The notes: a model not told the origin generated them from the letters alone. 39,508 nucleotides of DNA from Chloroflexota bacterium (GCA_020631655.1 JAHDGV010000003.1:1-39508), one strand, 5' to 3'; positions 19,578-28,641 are shown, numbered from the stretch's first letter. A program made the numbers and translations.

Positions 19578-19908
19578 ATCTCACTATCCTAAATTCGTTT
19601 TACGTGTGTTGCTTTAAGCAGGCCTGAGTAGGGAACTGGTATTGCTCAGTAAGTTCTCGGGTTGACAGGCTGTTGCAAAGCTTGTTGTGATGGAGGCCGA
19701 TTTTAAAGTGACTCGCAAGTGACACGCATAGGTGAGTCATTAGCCCGTCTTGCTTCGAGAATTGTACCCCAATCAACCCCTTTCAGCATTAAATTTGCTA
19801 AATAAATCGACCTGCTTTTCAAAACATGAAATGTTAAAAACTCCCTAGCTGGTTTCCCAGAGAAGAGAGGGTTATTCAAGAAATCATGTCGTTTTATCGG
19901 AGTGATTG

Positions 19909-21552
19909 TTATTGTAAGCTTTTGTCAATGAGGCGAAGCCGATACGGCCTGCGCTCCGCATCCCGCCAGTCAAGTAGCTCTGGAAGTGCGTTATCAAATT
20001 CCTGTAGGTCTGGCACAATGCGCAAGAATGGAAGTTGAACCGCGTTGCGGATCACCCGCTCAGATTCGTCGTATGACGGTAACCAAGAGCCGGTGTTGAC
20101 ATACCACTGGCGATAGCTCCGGCCGTTTTGATGTTGCGATAGCTCCTCAAATTTTGGGGAATGATCGTGACCAAAAATCAGGAACTGAACGGCCGCGCTA
20201 TGATTTTCCCCATCTTCGTGCGTGTGATTATTAAGCGTATGGTTGATGGCATCCGCTACCTCATCTAACCCTACAACCGCATTGGTTGAGTTTAAAAAGC
20301 GCATCAAACGCAGACGGACAATGTAATCGACCCCTGCAAATACCAACGACAGAATGGCGATTAGCAGATTTCCGGTGATGAAGTTGCCCAATCCGATAAC
20401 AACAAGAAGCCAGAACAAGATGCGCAATATAACTCCGGCCGTGACTCCACGTATGTAGCGGCGATTTCGCTTGCGCGAGATGCGACAGGCTCTAAAACGA
20501 ATATCTTCGATGAGTCGAACACAATCATTTGAAAGTGGCAATGTATCGACAACCCCTTCATCTGTGTGAGCTTCTGGGCTGAATTTGCCGCTTTTGCCCA
20601 GTAAGTTTGCGAGCGCTTTAAATGTTAGATGCGGTTGACGCAATAACATCGATATGGTTTCTGTTGCTTGATTGCTAAGTGCATAGTGGATGTAACTCGA
20701 GAGCGGCCGGATGTTGTCTGCAAAGGGGTGAATTTGTTCGATTGTGTTGAACAAATAGCGCACAAAAAAGGAGCCAGAGGGTAGTTCGATTAGATTCGGC
20801 CGATCTTTTAAAAATGGTTTATCGATGGCTGAGAACGAGTTAACCGGATCATACTGATTCCCGTGCTCTACATAAAACAGCCCTTCTTCATAATCAAACC
20901 ATTCGGGGAAATGGATTCGATCTCTAAAGTTTTCATCTAACGAGGCTGGCAAAGATTCTTTGAGCGGGAGCGGAGATTCAGGGTTCCGGCCGTCGATCGT
21001 GTCGTGATACCACGCATAGTAGCTGGCCGAAATGGTTGTGTAGATCGCTTCCTGTACCTCTGGCCACACCGTTTCTACATCGTGGTTCCCCCGCATCAGC
21101 ACCAGTTCGTTTTCTGGATGGGCCAGAAACCAGCCCAAGGCTTGAAACAGCGTTTGATGCCCGCCAGCAATCCGATTCAGCTTCCAAACAGTTTCGGCCG
21201 AGCTTGTCCCCAAACCATACTGGCGGAAATGATCAGTGACTTTAATTTTCCCGTTCATCACATCTGCGCTTTGCTGATCCGGCACAGATATCACCTGCAA
21301 AAATTCGAGAAAATCCCCGTTGATGTACAGCTTCCAAGGCTTTTTAAATGCAGAAGAGACGGTCGCGCTTTCAGTCAGCTCGACGTGATAAACCAGCATA
21401 TTTGCAAACGCACCGTCGAAGAAAAAGTCTTCGAGCGGGGCGATTTTTCCCGTTTGTGGATCGATACCTTCAGCCAAGTGAAGGTCGCTTACAAATAGAA
21501 AATTATGCTTTGGGGATAGCCTTGGGGAGTTTGCAGGCGTATTACGACGCAT
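19909..21552 (-). CDS. Calcineurin-like metallophosphoesterase with TM segment
   Basis: FVSDLHLAEG, LMRGNHDVETVW, FLIFGHDHSP; hydrophobic GVILRILFWLLVVIGLGNFITGNLLIAILSLVFAG. Confidence 0.85.
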   Translation of the reverse strand: MRRNTPANSPRLSPKHNFLFVSDLHLAEGIDPQTGKIAPLEDFFFDGAFANMLVYHVELTESATVSSAFKKPWKLYINGDFLEFLQVISVPDQQSADVMNGKIKVTDHFRQYGLGTSSAETVWKLNRIAGGHQTLFQALGWFLAHPENELVLMRGNHDVETVWPEVQEAIYTTISASYYAWYHDTIDGRNPESPLPLKESLPASLDENFRDRIHFPEWFDYEEGLFYVEHGNQYDPVNSFSAIDKPFLKDRPNLIELPSGSFFVRYLFNTIEQIHPFADNIRPLSSYIHYALSNQATETISMLLRQPHLTFKALANLLGKSGKFSPEAHTDEGVVDTLPLSNDCVRLIEDIRFRACRISRKRNRRYIRGVTAGVILRILFWLLVVIGLGNFITGNLLIAILSLVFAGVDYIVRLRLMRFLNSTNAVVGLDEVADAINHTLNNHTHEDGENHSAAVQFLIFGHDHSPKFEELSQHQNGRSYRQWYVNTGSWLPSYDESERVIRNAVQLPFLRIVPDLQEFDNALPELLDWRDAERRPYRLRLIDKSLQ

Positions 21553-21569
21553 TTAAATCAATCGAAAAA

Positions 21570-21607
21570 GAAAATGGCTTTGCACCTAATTGTGCAAAGC
21601 CATTTTC
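21570..21607 (-). terminator. Intrinsic terminator downstream of the CopC-like gene
   Basis: GAAAATGGCTTTGCAC-CTAATT-GTGCAAAGCCATTTTC, 16-bp perfect stem; minus-strand readout continues TTTTTC. Confidence 0.85.
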
Positions 21608-21619
21608 CAATTGGTTATG

Positions 21620-22147
21620 TTAGTTACGGGTCATGTTGCGGACCAAAAATGGGACGCCAATTGCGAGTGCAACCATAATCCAAGCGAACCAACCAGGTAG
21701 GTTAACTGCTGTGCTTTCTGCTGCTGCCATAAGTTCCATATCGTGTGTTCCTCCGTTGCGATTTTCTGGATCGATCGCAAATGAATATGATCCGTCGATG
21801 CGGTGACCATCTGTACTGATGACGAGCCACTGGACGGTATACACGCCCGGTTCCGAAATTTCTACGTTCCGGCCGGTCATGATATTGTCTGTTGAAGCGT
21901 TGATTTCAACCAAAACCGGAATCGTGTTGAAGTCGCTATCAAACACAGTAAATGTGCTCGACAGGCCAACTGATTCGTTAAATTCTAGTCGAATCTCATC
22001 TGGGAAATCTGTTAAAACTTGACCGGGGGCCGGATTAGATGATGCTAATTCAGCGTGGGCCAAAATGACATAAGATTGCCCAAAATAATAGCACAATCCT
22101 ATCAGAATGCCCCATAAAATTTTTGTTTTGCAAAAGTATTGTTTCAT
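21620..22147 (-). CDS. CopC-domain protein with C-terminal TM
   Basis: ORF to 22237; ATG at 22147 (MKQYFCKTKILWGILIG signal peptide) preferred. HAELASSNPAPGQVLTDFPDEIRLEFNESV and DGHRIDGSYSFAI are CopC-like; C-terminal LPGWFAWIMVALAIGVPFLVRN. Confidence 0.8.
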   Translation of the reverse strand: MKQYFCKTKILWGILIGLCYYFGQSYVILAHAELASSNPAPGQVLTDFPDEIRLEFNESVGLSSTFTVFDSDFNTIPVLVEINASTDNIMTGRNVEISEPGVYTVQWLVISTDGHRIDGSYSFAIDPENRNGGTHDMELMAAAESTAVNLPGWFAWIMVALAIGVPFLVRNMTRN

Positions 22148-22161
22148 CAATTTAAGCCGTT

Positions 22162-24645
22162 TTATTCTCTTCTGAAGCGCCAAGTGATTAGGGCAACGGC
22201 GATCAAAATCGATAGAGGAATGATCAAGAATCGCCACCCAGAGTTTAAGACACCTTCCGTTAACGGTGCATCATCTGTTATCACATTGTCATTTTCGGCC
22301 GCATCTTCTTGCTGGATTGGAGGATTCGGTGCGGTCCCGTTTTCAGATTTAGGCCAATTTAGAATAACCACGGCCGGATCATGATCGGTAGATTTAAAGT
22401 CTAGATTTTCGGTCGAAATATCCAGTTGATATGCATCAGGATAATCCGCATTCAGGTGCAAAATATCAACGTGCTCCAATCTGGGTACAAGATCAGTCGT
22501 TAAGTAGATGCCATCAATCAATTGGCTGGCGCCACCAAAATTAAAGGAATACTGCTCTTCTAAAGGCAAGCTGGCTAATGCGTTTTGCAAATTGTCATTT
22601 GCAGTCAGAGCATTTTGGGTGGGGGACTGAGCAAAATCGTTAAAGTCACCTAGCACGACGATGGGAGTCTGGCTTTTTGAGAGCACGTTTGTCACCAGCT
22701 CCGCCTGGAATTCAGCTTGTGCCAGTCGGCGAGCGGCCGTTTCCCGTTCACCACCACGCTTTGATTTAAAGTGGTTCACATACACGATCAGCGGCTGGCC
22801 GTGCACGGTCAAGGTTACTTCGAGTGGCGGCCGGGAAAAAAGTGGTTCTTGGCCGCGATCACACTCAAATCCCTGTGGATCGATACCGGTCGTGATGCGG
22901 GAGCAGGTTTGTTGAAGCTGTAAGCCAGTCAATTGGGTTGATCGGGGATCGAACAGAAGCGCGTTGTCTATGCCTCGGCCGTCATAACTTTCCAGATGGG
23001 CAATCCCATACCGGAAGCCACAGCTTGGCTCCAAGCTGTCAGCCAAAAGGTCCAGTAGTGGTTCATTTTCTACCTCTTGAATTCCGATCAACGTTGGGCA
23101 CCCCAGCCAGTGGGTGATTAAACGCTCAAACTTCGTGTTGCGCGTCTTGATCTCTTCGGCCGAAAGCTTTGGCTCCGCATCCTGACCTGTATCGTCAATC
23201 GAGTCAAAAAGATTTTCCACATTCAAGGTCGCAACTGAAATCTGGTTTTCAGCTAAGCGAATAGGGTCGGGCAAGGGGAGCGCAGGTCCGGCCGAAACCT
23301 GAATCGGCCGATCAGCGTCTTGCACTAATTTCCACTGCTCAAAGTTCCACGTGAGCACACCGACCAAGTCACTGACGCGATCTCCACGTTTCACAACGGG
23401 CAACTCGTCACAATCACGATCATCGCTCGGCAAAATCGGGATGATCACATCAACCGGATCTTGGCTTGATGTCCGAATGATGGGCAACTCCTGAGCATTT
23501 GCTGGAATCACCGAAAAGCCACAACCAGCATCAGTCTCAAACGTCGGACCAGCAACAATCGCTTCTGGCAAAGCCACCCGCATCCCCTCAAGGCTTTCGT
23601 TGGGCAACTCCGTTGCGGTTAACAGGATGGGATCAGGCAGTGGCTGATTGTCACCGATTTTTATGATGGTTAAGCTATCATCGTCAATCTCCGTTAAACC
23701 AAAAAACTCAGTGACCCGGCCGCTGATTTGAACTCGATCACCCGGCCGTACGCTGGGCCGATCTCGGCCGGTAAAAACCGGAATCGCATCAGACGTTAAG
23801 TCGTTAAAATCTCCAGAGTCTTGCACAAAAAGAGTATAAAACGTGATGCCGCTGGCATTTTTATCAGCCGTAACCGCCGTCACAATCCCCTCAAACTCAA
23901 CCGTCTGATTGACTTTTGATCCTGAATCACCCGTTCCTTGAATCTTGCTAATTTGGCTGCCAATTTCTGGTTGATTGTTCGTTTCTTGGGTAAGTATTGG
24001 TTCTGGGCATGGTTCAAAATCTGGCACTAAAAACGGAGTGGGGTTCCGTTGCGGCCGAAAATCAGCGGCCGTGTCTGTATCACAGTTTGGCGGAACCCGC
24101 TCAAGAGAAAATCCTGCGCCAACGGGCAAAATAGCCGGGTTAAGCCGTGTGTTGGCATCCCCGTAGCTGATTTCGTCGAGCGGTTTATTTCTCTCGCTCA
24201 GCACAATCACTTCATCCCCAGAATTTGAGAAAAAGACGTCACCAGTCGCTAAAATAGAGACCGGCCGCATATTAGGCACATCGGGAGTAGAATCCTTAAA
24301 TTCAAAATGGGGGTAAATGCCGATTTCGGCCTTAAATGCTTCGGCCGACTGAGCAATCACGATCACCTCGCTCGGCTGAAAAGTAGTATTTCTGGGGAAA
24401 CGCATCATCCCCTCACCACCTCCAATTGTTTCTTCATCCCCAATTTTAATTTGCTCTGCATCGACGGGGGCATCAGCTACAACAAGCAGTTCAACCCATT
24501 CGTTAAACTCATCGTCTTGAATGGTGTCATAGGCGATTTCGGTGATTAAGATCGGAGTTGGCTCGTCCGTTTGGAGCGGCGTGGCTCCCATAAAAAATAG
24601 ACTCAATAGCAAGATGATGGCGACTTTGATCTTCAAAATGTACAA
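22162..24645 (-). CDS. Secreted/anchored nuclease: LTD, OB-fold, EEP domain, C-terminal TM anchor
   Basis: ILITEIAYDTIQDDEFNEWVELL (LTD), ISKIQGTGDSGSKVNQTVEFEGIVTAV (OB), ISVATLNVENLFDSI, IGIQEVENEPL, VNHFKSKRGG, IVVLGDFNDF, STDHDPAVV (EEP), C-terminal FLIIPLSILIAVALITWRFRRE. No ATG at the ORF start (TTG). Confidence 0.85.
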   Translation of the reverse strand: MYILKIKVAIILLLSLFFMGATPLQTDEPTPILITEIAYDTIQDDEFNEWVELLVVADAPVDAEQIKIGDEETIGGGEGMMRFPRNTTFQPSEVIVIAQSAEAFKAEIGIYPHFEFKDSTPDVPNMRPVSILATGDVFFSNSGDEVIVLSERNKPLDEISYGDANTRLNPAILPVGAGFSLERVPPNCDTDTAADFRPQRNPTPFLVPDFEPCPEPILTQETNNQPEIGSQISKIQGTGDSGSKVNQTVEFEGIVTAVTADKNASGITFYTLFVQDSGDFNDLTSDAIPVFTGRDRPSVRPGDRVQISGRVTEFFGLTEIDDDSLTIIKIGDNQPLPDPILLTATELPNESLEGMRVALPEAIVAGPTFETDAGCGFSVIPANAQELPIIRTSSQDPVDVIIPILPSDDRDCDELPVVKRGDRVSDLVGVLTWNFEQWKLVQDADRPIQVSAGPALPLPDPIRLAENQISVATLNVENLFDSIDDTGQDAEPKLSAEEIKTRNTKFERLITHWLGCPTLIGIQEVENEPLLDLLADSLEPSCGFRYGIAHLESYDGRGIDNALLFDPRSTQLTGLQLQQTCSRITTGIDPQGFECDRGQEPLFSRPPLEVTLTVHGQPLIVYVNHFKSKRGGERETAARRLAQAEFQAELVTNVLSKSQTPIVVLGDFNDFAQSPTQNALTANDNLQNALASLPLEEQYSFNFGGASQLIDGIYLTTDLVPRLEHVDILHLNADYPDAYQLDISTENLDFKSTDHDPAVVILNWPKSENGTAPNPPIQQEDAAENDNVITDDAPLTEGVLNSGWRFLIIPLSILIAVALITWRFRRE

Positions 24646-24691
24646 AAAAAGACCAGGCTGATTTTTAAAACTTCAAACCAGCCTGGTCTTT
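24643..24691 (-). terminator. Intrinsic terminator downstream of the SPFH gene
   Basis: AAAGACCAGGCTG (24648-24660) / CAGCCTGGTCTTT (24679-24691), 13-bp perfect stem; T7 run on the minus strand runs into the next ORF start. Confidence 0.88.
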
Positions 24692-24710
24692 AGGCTCAAT
24701 AAAGCGGGAT

Positions 24711-25805
24711 CTACCCGCTTAAAAATGCTTCTAAATTGGCTTTGCTGATGCGGTAAGCCGATCCGATTTTGCGCGCTTTTAGCTCGCCAGATTCAATTAC
24801 GGCCATGATGTCGGCCTCTGCAACCTGCACGATCTCGGCCGCTTGTGCCGGGGTCATAACGGCCGGCATTTCGCCTGAGCCAGAGCCGCTGTCTGCCGCG
24901 GCTGACTCAGTTTGAGCACCCGCATTGGCGGCTGCCATTTGGGCCGCTTGCTGGTTGAGCATCTGCTGTTGTTGCTGTTGCATCATCTGCTGATTTTGCA
25001 GAGCGCCCATTCCCATCGCACCAATGCCTAGCCCGGCAAGGCCGTCACCACCGCCAGATTCACCGGCCGCGCGCAAGGCATCTGCCTGTTGCATTTGGGT
25101 GTAGCTGGTGCCGTAACCCATTTTGGTCACAACTTCAAGTGAGTTCGGGTGTAGTGCGATGCGAATATTAAAGTCAACCAGTGACAGGCCGATCGCATCA
25201 AATTCCGCTTGCAACATGCCAACCAATAAGTCGTTTAAATCTTTTGAAAAGGATTGGAGCTGAGCTGGCCCGAGGCTTTTCGCTTCGGCCAATTCGCTCA
25301 GTTTGTCCTGCATCATCACGCCCAACATCGGGTCGAGCCGATCTTTGAGTTGAGGCGAGCGGACGCTGTCACGGAACGCATCCATTGCGGTTAAAAAGCG
25401 CCAAGGATCGGTCACTTTCATGACGTAGGTGCCGTTCCCGACCATTGCACTTGCTCCGGGACCACGCCCAGCATGTTCAATCACAATCGGGTTTGCGGTT
25501 CCCCATTTCATCGTGATGTCGGTCGTTTTTACAAAGAAAACGTCGGCCGTAAATACATTTTTGCCGCTGAAAACCCCTTTAACCAAGCGATCTAGTAGGG
25601 GCAGATTTTCTGTGGTTAGCGTGTGGCGACCTTGATTCAATGTACCAAGCGATTCACCACCCCGCACAAACAGGGCCACTTCGCCCGGATTCACAATACA
25701 TTGCGAGCCCAGCCGGATATCGCCAGGGCCACCTTGTGGAACTTTTTGGACAACCTCGTCACGAAGCCATCTTTCAACCATTACGCGATCTAATATGCGT
25801 GCCAT
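24711..25805 (-). CDS. SPFH (band 7)-domain protein with C-terminal excisionase-type HTH
   Basis: QCIVNPGEVALFVRGGESLGTLNQGRHTL..NLPLLDRLVKGVFSGKNVFTADVFFVKTTDITMKWGT (SPFH, YdjI/virion-core-like); Q-rich linker; MTPAQAAEIVQVAEADIMAVIESGELKARKIGSAYRISKANLEAFLSG (excisionase/MerR-like HTH). Confidence 0.82.
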   Translation of the reverse strand: MARILDRVMVERWLRDEVVQKVPQGGPGDIRLGSQCIVNPGEVALFVRGGESLGTLNQGRHTLTTENLPLLDRLVKGVFSGKNVFTADVFFVKTTDITMKWGTANPIVIEHAGRGPGASAMVGNGTYVMKVTDPWRFLTAMDAFRDSVRSPQLKDRLDPMLGVMMQDKLSELAEAKSLGPAQLQSFSKDLNDLLVGMLQAEFDAIGLSLVDFNIRIALHPNSLEVVTKMGYGTSYTQMQQADALRAAGESGGGDGLAGLGIGAMGMGALQNQQMMQQQQQQMLNQQAAQMAAANAGAQTESAAADSGSGSGEMPAVMTPAQAAEIVQVAEADIMAVIESGELKARKIGSAYRISKANLEAFLSG

Positions 25806-25830
25806 AATGTCTCCTTTTTAAAAGCTTTTT

Positions 25831-25945
25831 GCTGTCAGCTTTTGGCTTTTAGCTAATTTCTTAAATCCTGAGTCTCTTTTGACCGGCAAAAAATCTACAT
25901 GCCATCAGACCCGCGCTAATAGCTAATAGCCAACGGCTAAGAGCA
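25831..25945. repeat. Intergenic imperfect inverted repeat of AGCTAAT-like monomers
   Basis: TGCTGTCAGCTTTTGGCTTTTAGCTAAT (25831-25858) versus the reverse complement of about 25918-25945 (TGCTCTTAGCCGTTGGCTATTAGCTATT): 22/28 identities by eye. Confidence 0.6.
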
Positions 25946-25948
25946 AAC

Positions 25949-26497
25949 TTACGCCATCCCTTTAATTATTTCGTTGCGAGATGCAAATTCACTGTTTGCA
26001 TCTTTTAGTACAGAATCTAATTCGCGAATTGTGGCCGCGATATGGGTCCGTTCGTCAACGGCCTGTTGAAGCGCTTTAACTTGATCGTTTGCTTCATCGA
26101 CGTACGCTAGCATCGCCCCGTCAAAAATATAGACTCGATCTAGATCGCTCTCGTTGATTTGATTGGCATCAAAAAAGCTTGAATAGCCGCTGGGTGCATC
26201 TTTGATTTTGCCGATCAAGCCCATGAGTCTGTTATCAACCCGGCCGATTGGTTCAGCGTGGTCAATGGCCAAGACAATATCGGCCGAAAGCGTTTCAGAT
26301 ATGCCGCCAAGGGCCAATCGAACCTCATCGAGTTTGTTTGCGAGCGCCTCGCGTAGCTCACGATCCGACTCACGCCGTTCTTTTTTGTCTAAATATCCAG
26401 AAAATCCGGGAATCTTGCGCATGAGCCGCTCTAATCGACCCAAAACCCCCTCGTTTGTCTCTTTTCCTGCGGGCTCAGTCCCAAGTGTTTCGTCCAT
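25949..26497 (-). CDS. Hypothetical 182 aa helical/coiled-coil protein
   Basis: Uninterrupted ORF directly upstream of and co-directional with the SPFH gene; charged and helix-rich; no recognised family. Confidence 0.65.
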   Translation of the reverse strand: MDETLGTEPAGKETNEGVLGRLERLMRKIPGFSGYLDKKERRESDRELREALANKLDEVRLALGGISETLSADIVLAIDHAEPIGRVDNRLMGLIGKIKDAPSGYSSFFDANQINESDLDRVYIFDGAMLAYVDEANDQVKALQQAVDERTHIAATIRELDSVLKDANSEFASRNEIIKGMA

Positions 26498-26588
26498 TTT
26501 TTACTCGCTTCCCCATGTCTATTTGGGGATAAGGCTTCTCTTTTGAAATTGATTATATTTGATGTTCCGATTGTGTACCAGATCAACT

Positions 26589-26693
26589 TAGGAGCGTGAT
26601 TTTTATACTCCACTAAATCACCGCTCCTACCCAACTGAAGGTTAAAGCACAGAAAGTCAATTCACAAAATGTGGAATTTATTTAACCTTCAGT
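26589..26693. repeat. Two tandem intergenic hairpins
   Basis: TAGGAGCGTGATTT (26589-26602)/AAATCACCGCTCCTA (26615-26629) with one bulge; ACTGAAGGTTAAA (26634-26646)/TTTAACCTTCAGT (26681-26693), perfect 13 bp. Confidence 0.7.
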
Positions 26694-26705
26694 CCTTGAA
26701 CGTTG

Positions 26706-27524
26706 TTATGACCCGATCCATGCGTCGATGATGTCTTGCAATTCACCCGAGAAGCTGAGTGTTTCAATGATTTGATTAATCTCACTTAGCAATTCATCGT
26801 CATCTTTACGCACAACAATTGCGTACGGTTCTACCGTAATCGGTTCAGCCACCAGAGATAGCCTCGAATGGCTTTGCATGTAGAGTCGGGCGTTGACTTG
26901 ATCGATCAAAGCTCCGGCCGTCTCTTGTTGCAGAACCGTCCACATCGCATCGTCCGGAGTGGGCAAGGTTTTGATGGAGAGATCTCGCACACGATTTTGG
27001 GCGCTGATCGCCGCCACATGCCCTGCCGATCCGGTCTCTACACTAACCGTTTTTCCCTCAAAGTCGGTCAACGAATTAACACCGGTCGTCTCTTCATGCA
27101 CAACTAAAAATTGGCCCGCATTGAAATACGGCTCTGAATAAGCAAAGTCTTTGGTTTTAGTTTCGTCGATGATCAGGGCCGAGATGAGGATGTCACACTG
27201 GTCGATTAACAGGGCGTCGTACAACCCATCGTACCCAAACAGTACAAACTCAACGGAGACTCCTAGTTCCCGGCCGATGGCGTTTGCCAGATCGATGTCG
27301 ATGCCGTGTAACCCACCATCGCCGTTTTCAAACGGTGGAAACGTGGGATCAAGCCCCACACGAATAACCCCATCTGCCCGAATGCGCTCCAGTGTTTGTG
27401 AGCGGTTGCCACAGCCGGAAAAGAGTAGGAAGAAAGAAGTAATAAGTATGAAGTAGCAGGCGCGCCATTTTGGACTTCTTACTTCATACTTTCTACTTAT
27501 CACTTTGTCACTCGCCACTGGCAA
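26706..27524 (-). CDS. ABC transporter substrate-binding lipoprotein (SBP family 3)
   Basis: YFILITSFFLLFSGCG lipobox-like signal; GVIRVGLDPTFPPFENGDGGLHGIDIDLANAIGRELGV; QCDILISALIIDETKTKDFAYSEPYF. No ATG; ORF opens at TTG 27524, later in-frame GTGs possible. Confidence 0.85.
   Translation of the reverse strand: MPVASDKVISRKYEVRSPKWRACYFILITSFFLLFSGCGNRSQTLERIRADGVIRVGLDPTFPPFENGDGGLHGIDIDLANAIGRELGVSVEFVLFGYDGLYDALLIDQCDILISALIIDETKTKDFAYSEPYFNAGQFLVVHEETTGVNSLTDFEGKTVSVETGSAGHVAAISAQNRVRDLSIKTLPTPDDAMWTVLQQETAGALIDQVNARLYMQSHSRLSLVAEPITVEPYAIVVRKDDDELLSEINQIIETLSFSGELQDIIDAWIGS
27444..27491. repeat. AAGTATGAAGTA-type inverted repeat inside the 5' end of the SBP gene
   Basis: AAGTATGAAGTA (27444-27455) and TACTTCATACTT (27480-27491), perfect 12-bp arms; loop contains GGCGCGCC; flanks extend the same AAGTA monomers. 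Confidence 0.75.
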
Positions 27525-28641
27525 CCTCCTGCAAAGCTGAGTAAATCGGTTTTTGAATAAACTCAGGGGTCACGAGTGAATAGGCATCCATATAACTTTT
27601 AGTCGGAGCTGGAGTCCTAAACATCCAGATGGCGGCCGTTTCAACCCACGGGGTCTGCTCCGCTACATGTTGGATGGCGTTTGTCGTGTAGTCAATCCGC
27701 TGTCCCGGCCGAACAGCCCGTGTCCAGCGGGGATGATCGTTCCAGCCGGTTTCAGTAATGTACACAGGGACTTCGTGATCATAAGCCAGCATAATGTCCC
27801 GATAAAGCTCGTAGCGTCTAAAGTTGAGCAATTCTGGATCCGGCGGCGTTTCAGGGGGGAACTGGAATCCATAAGTATGGACGGCTAAGCCGTCCAAGTG
27901 CTCGGCCACCCCGGCCGCATACATCTGCTCTAAGTAGATGAGGTCGTTTAATCCCCACGGAGACCCTTCTGGCTCAAGCGTTGGGGCTAGCGCACCGCCG
28001 AGAATCAACACGTCTGGGCTAACTTGTTTTACAGCCTGCGATGTTTCAGCGATTAGTTCCACGTAATCGGCCGCCGTTGTCGGCTGATATCCCCATTCAA
28101 AAGCCAGATTTGGCTCGTTCCAGACAATGATTGCGTGTAATTTCCCCTCGTATCTCTGGGCAAATTCGGCCGTGAATGCGGCAAAATCTGCATAGCTTTC
28201 TGGGCCAAGATAGTTAAGCGTCGTTTCTTCCGGCCGGGCCCATTCCGGCGTCAGGCCGATTCGGGCAATCACCCGCAACCCTTGGGCGTGCGCATGCTCC
28301 ATCACCAAATCAGGATGTTGCCACGCGATGCCACCACTTTCATCTTGGTAATAGGCCCATGGAAAAAACTCAACGATGGTGGTTGCTCCCATCTCTCGCA
28401 CCATTTCAAGCGAGCGTTTGATTTTCCACTCTTCTACTTCATCGGTGAGTCGGGTGTGGACGCCCAAGACGGGGAGCTCGCTTTCCACAGTTTGCTCCGG
28501 CCCCAGCACAACTAAATCAGGGGCCGGTTTTAGCGCCAGCAGGATGAGGAACATACCGGTCCACCGTATAACTTTACTCATCATCGAATTAGTTTTGGCT
28601 TGCTCGGCTATGTGCAAAGTAGAAGTCGCCCCACCAATCAA
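27508..28641 (-). CDS. Glycoside-hydrolase-like TIM-barrel protein (GH5/GH39-like)
   Basis: IIVWNEPNLAFEWGY (acid/base region) and VYITETGWNDHPRW (nucleophile region); signal peptide after MMSKVIRWTGMFLILLALK, so the real start may be near 28587/28584. Confidence 0.72.
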   Translation of the reverse strand: MIGGATSTLHIAEQAKTNSMMSKVIRWTGMFLILLALKPAPDLVVLGPEQTVESELPVLGVHTRLTDEVEEWKIKRSLEMVREMGATTIVEFFPWAYYQDESGGIAWQHPDLVMEHAHAQGLRVIARIGLTPEWARPEETTLNYLGPESYADFAAFTAEFAQRYEGKLHAIIVWNEPNLAFEWGYQPTTAADYVELIAETSQAVKQVSPDVLILGGALAPTLEPEGSPWGLNDLIYLEQMYAAGVAEHLDGLAVHTYGFQFPPETPPDPELLNFRRYELYRDIMLAYDHEVPVYITETGWNDHPRWTRAVRPGQRIDYTTNAIQHVAEQTPWVETAAIWMFRTPAPTKSYMDAYSLVTPEFIQKPIYSALQEVASGE

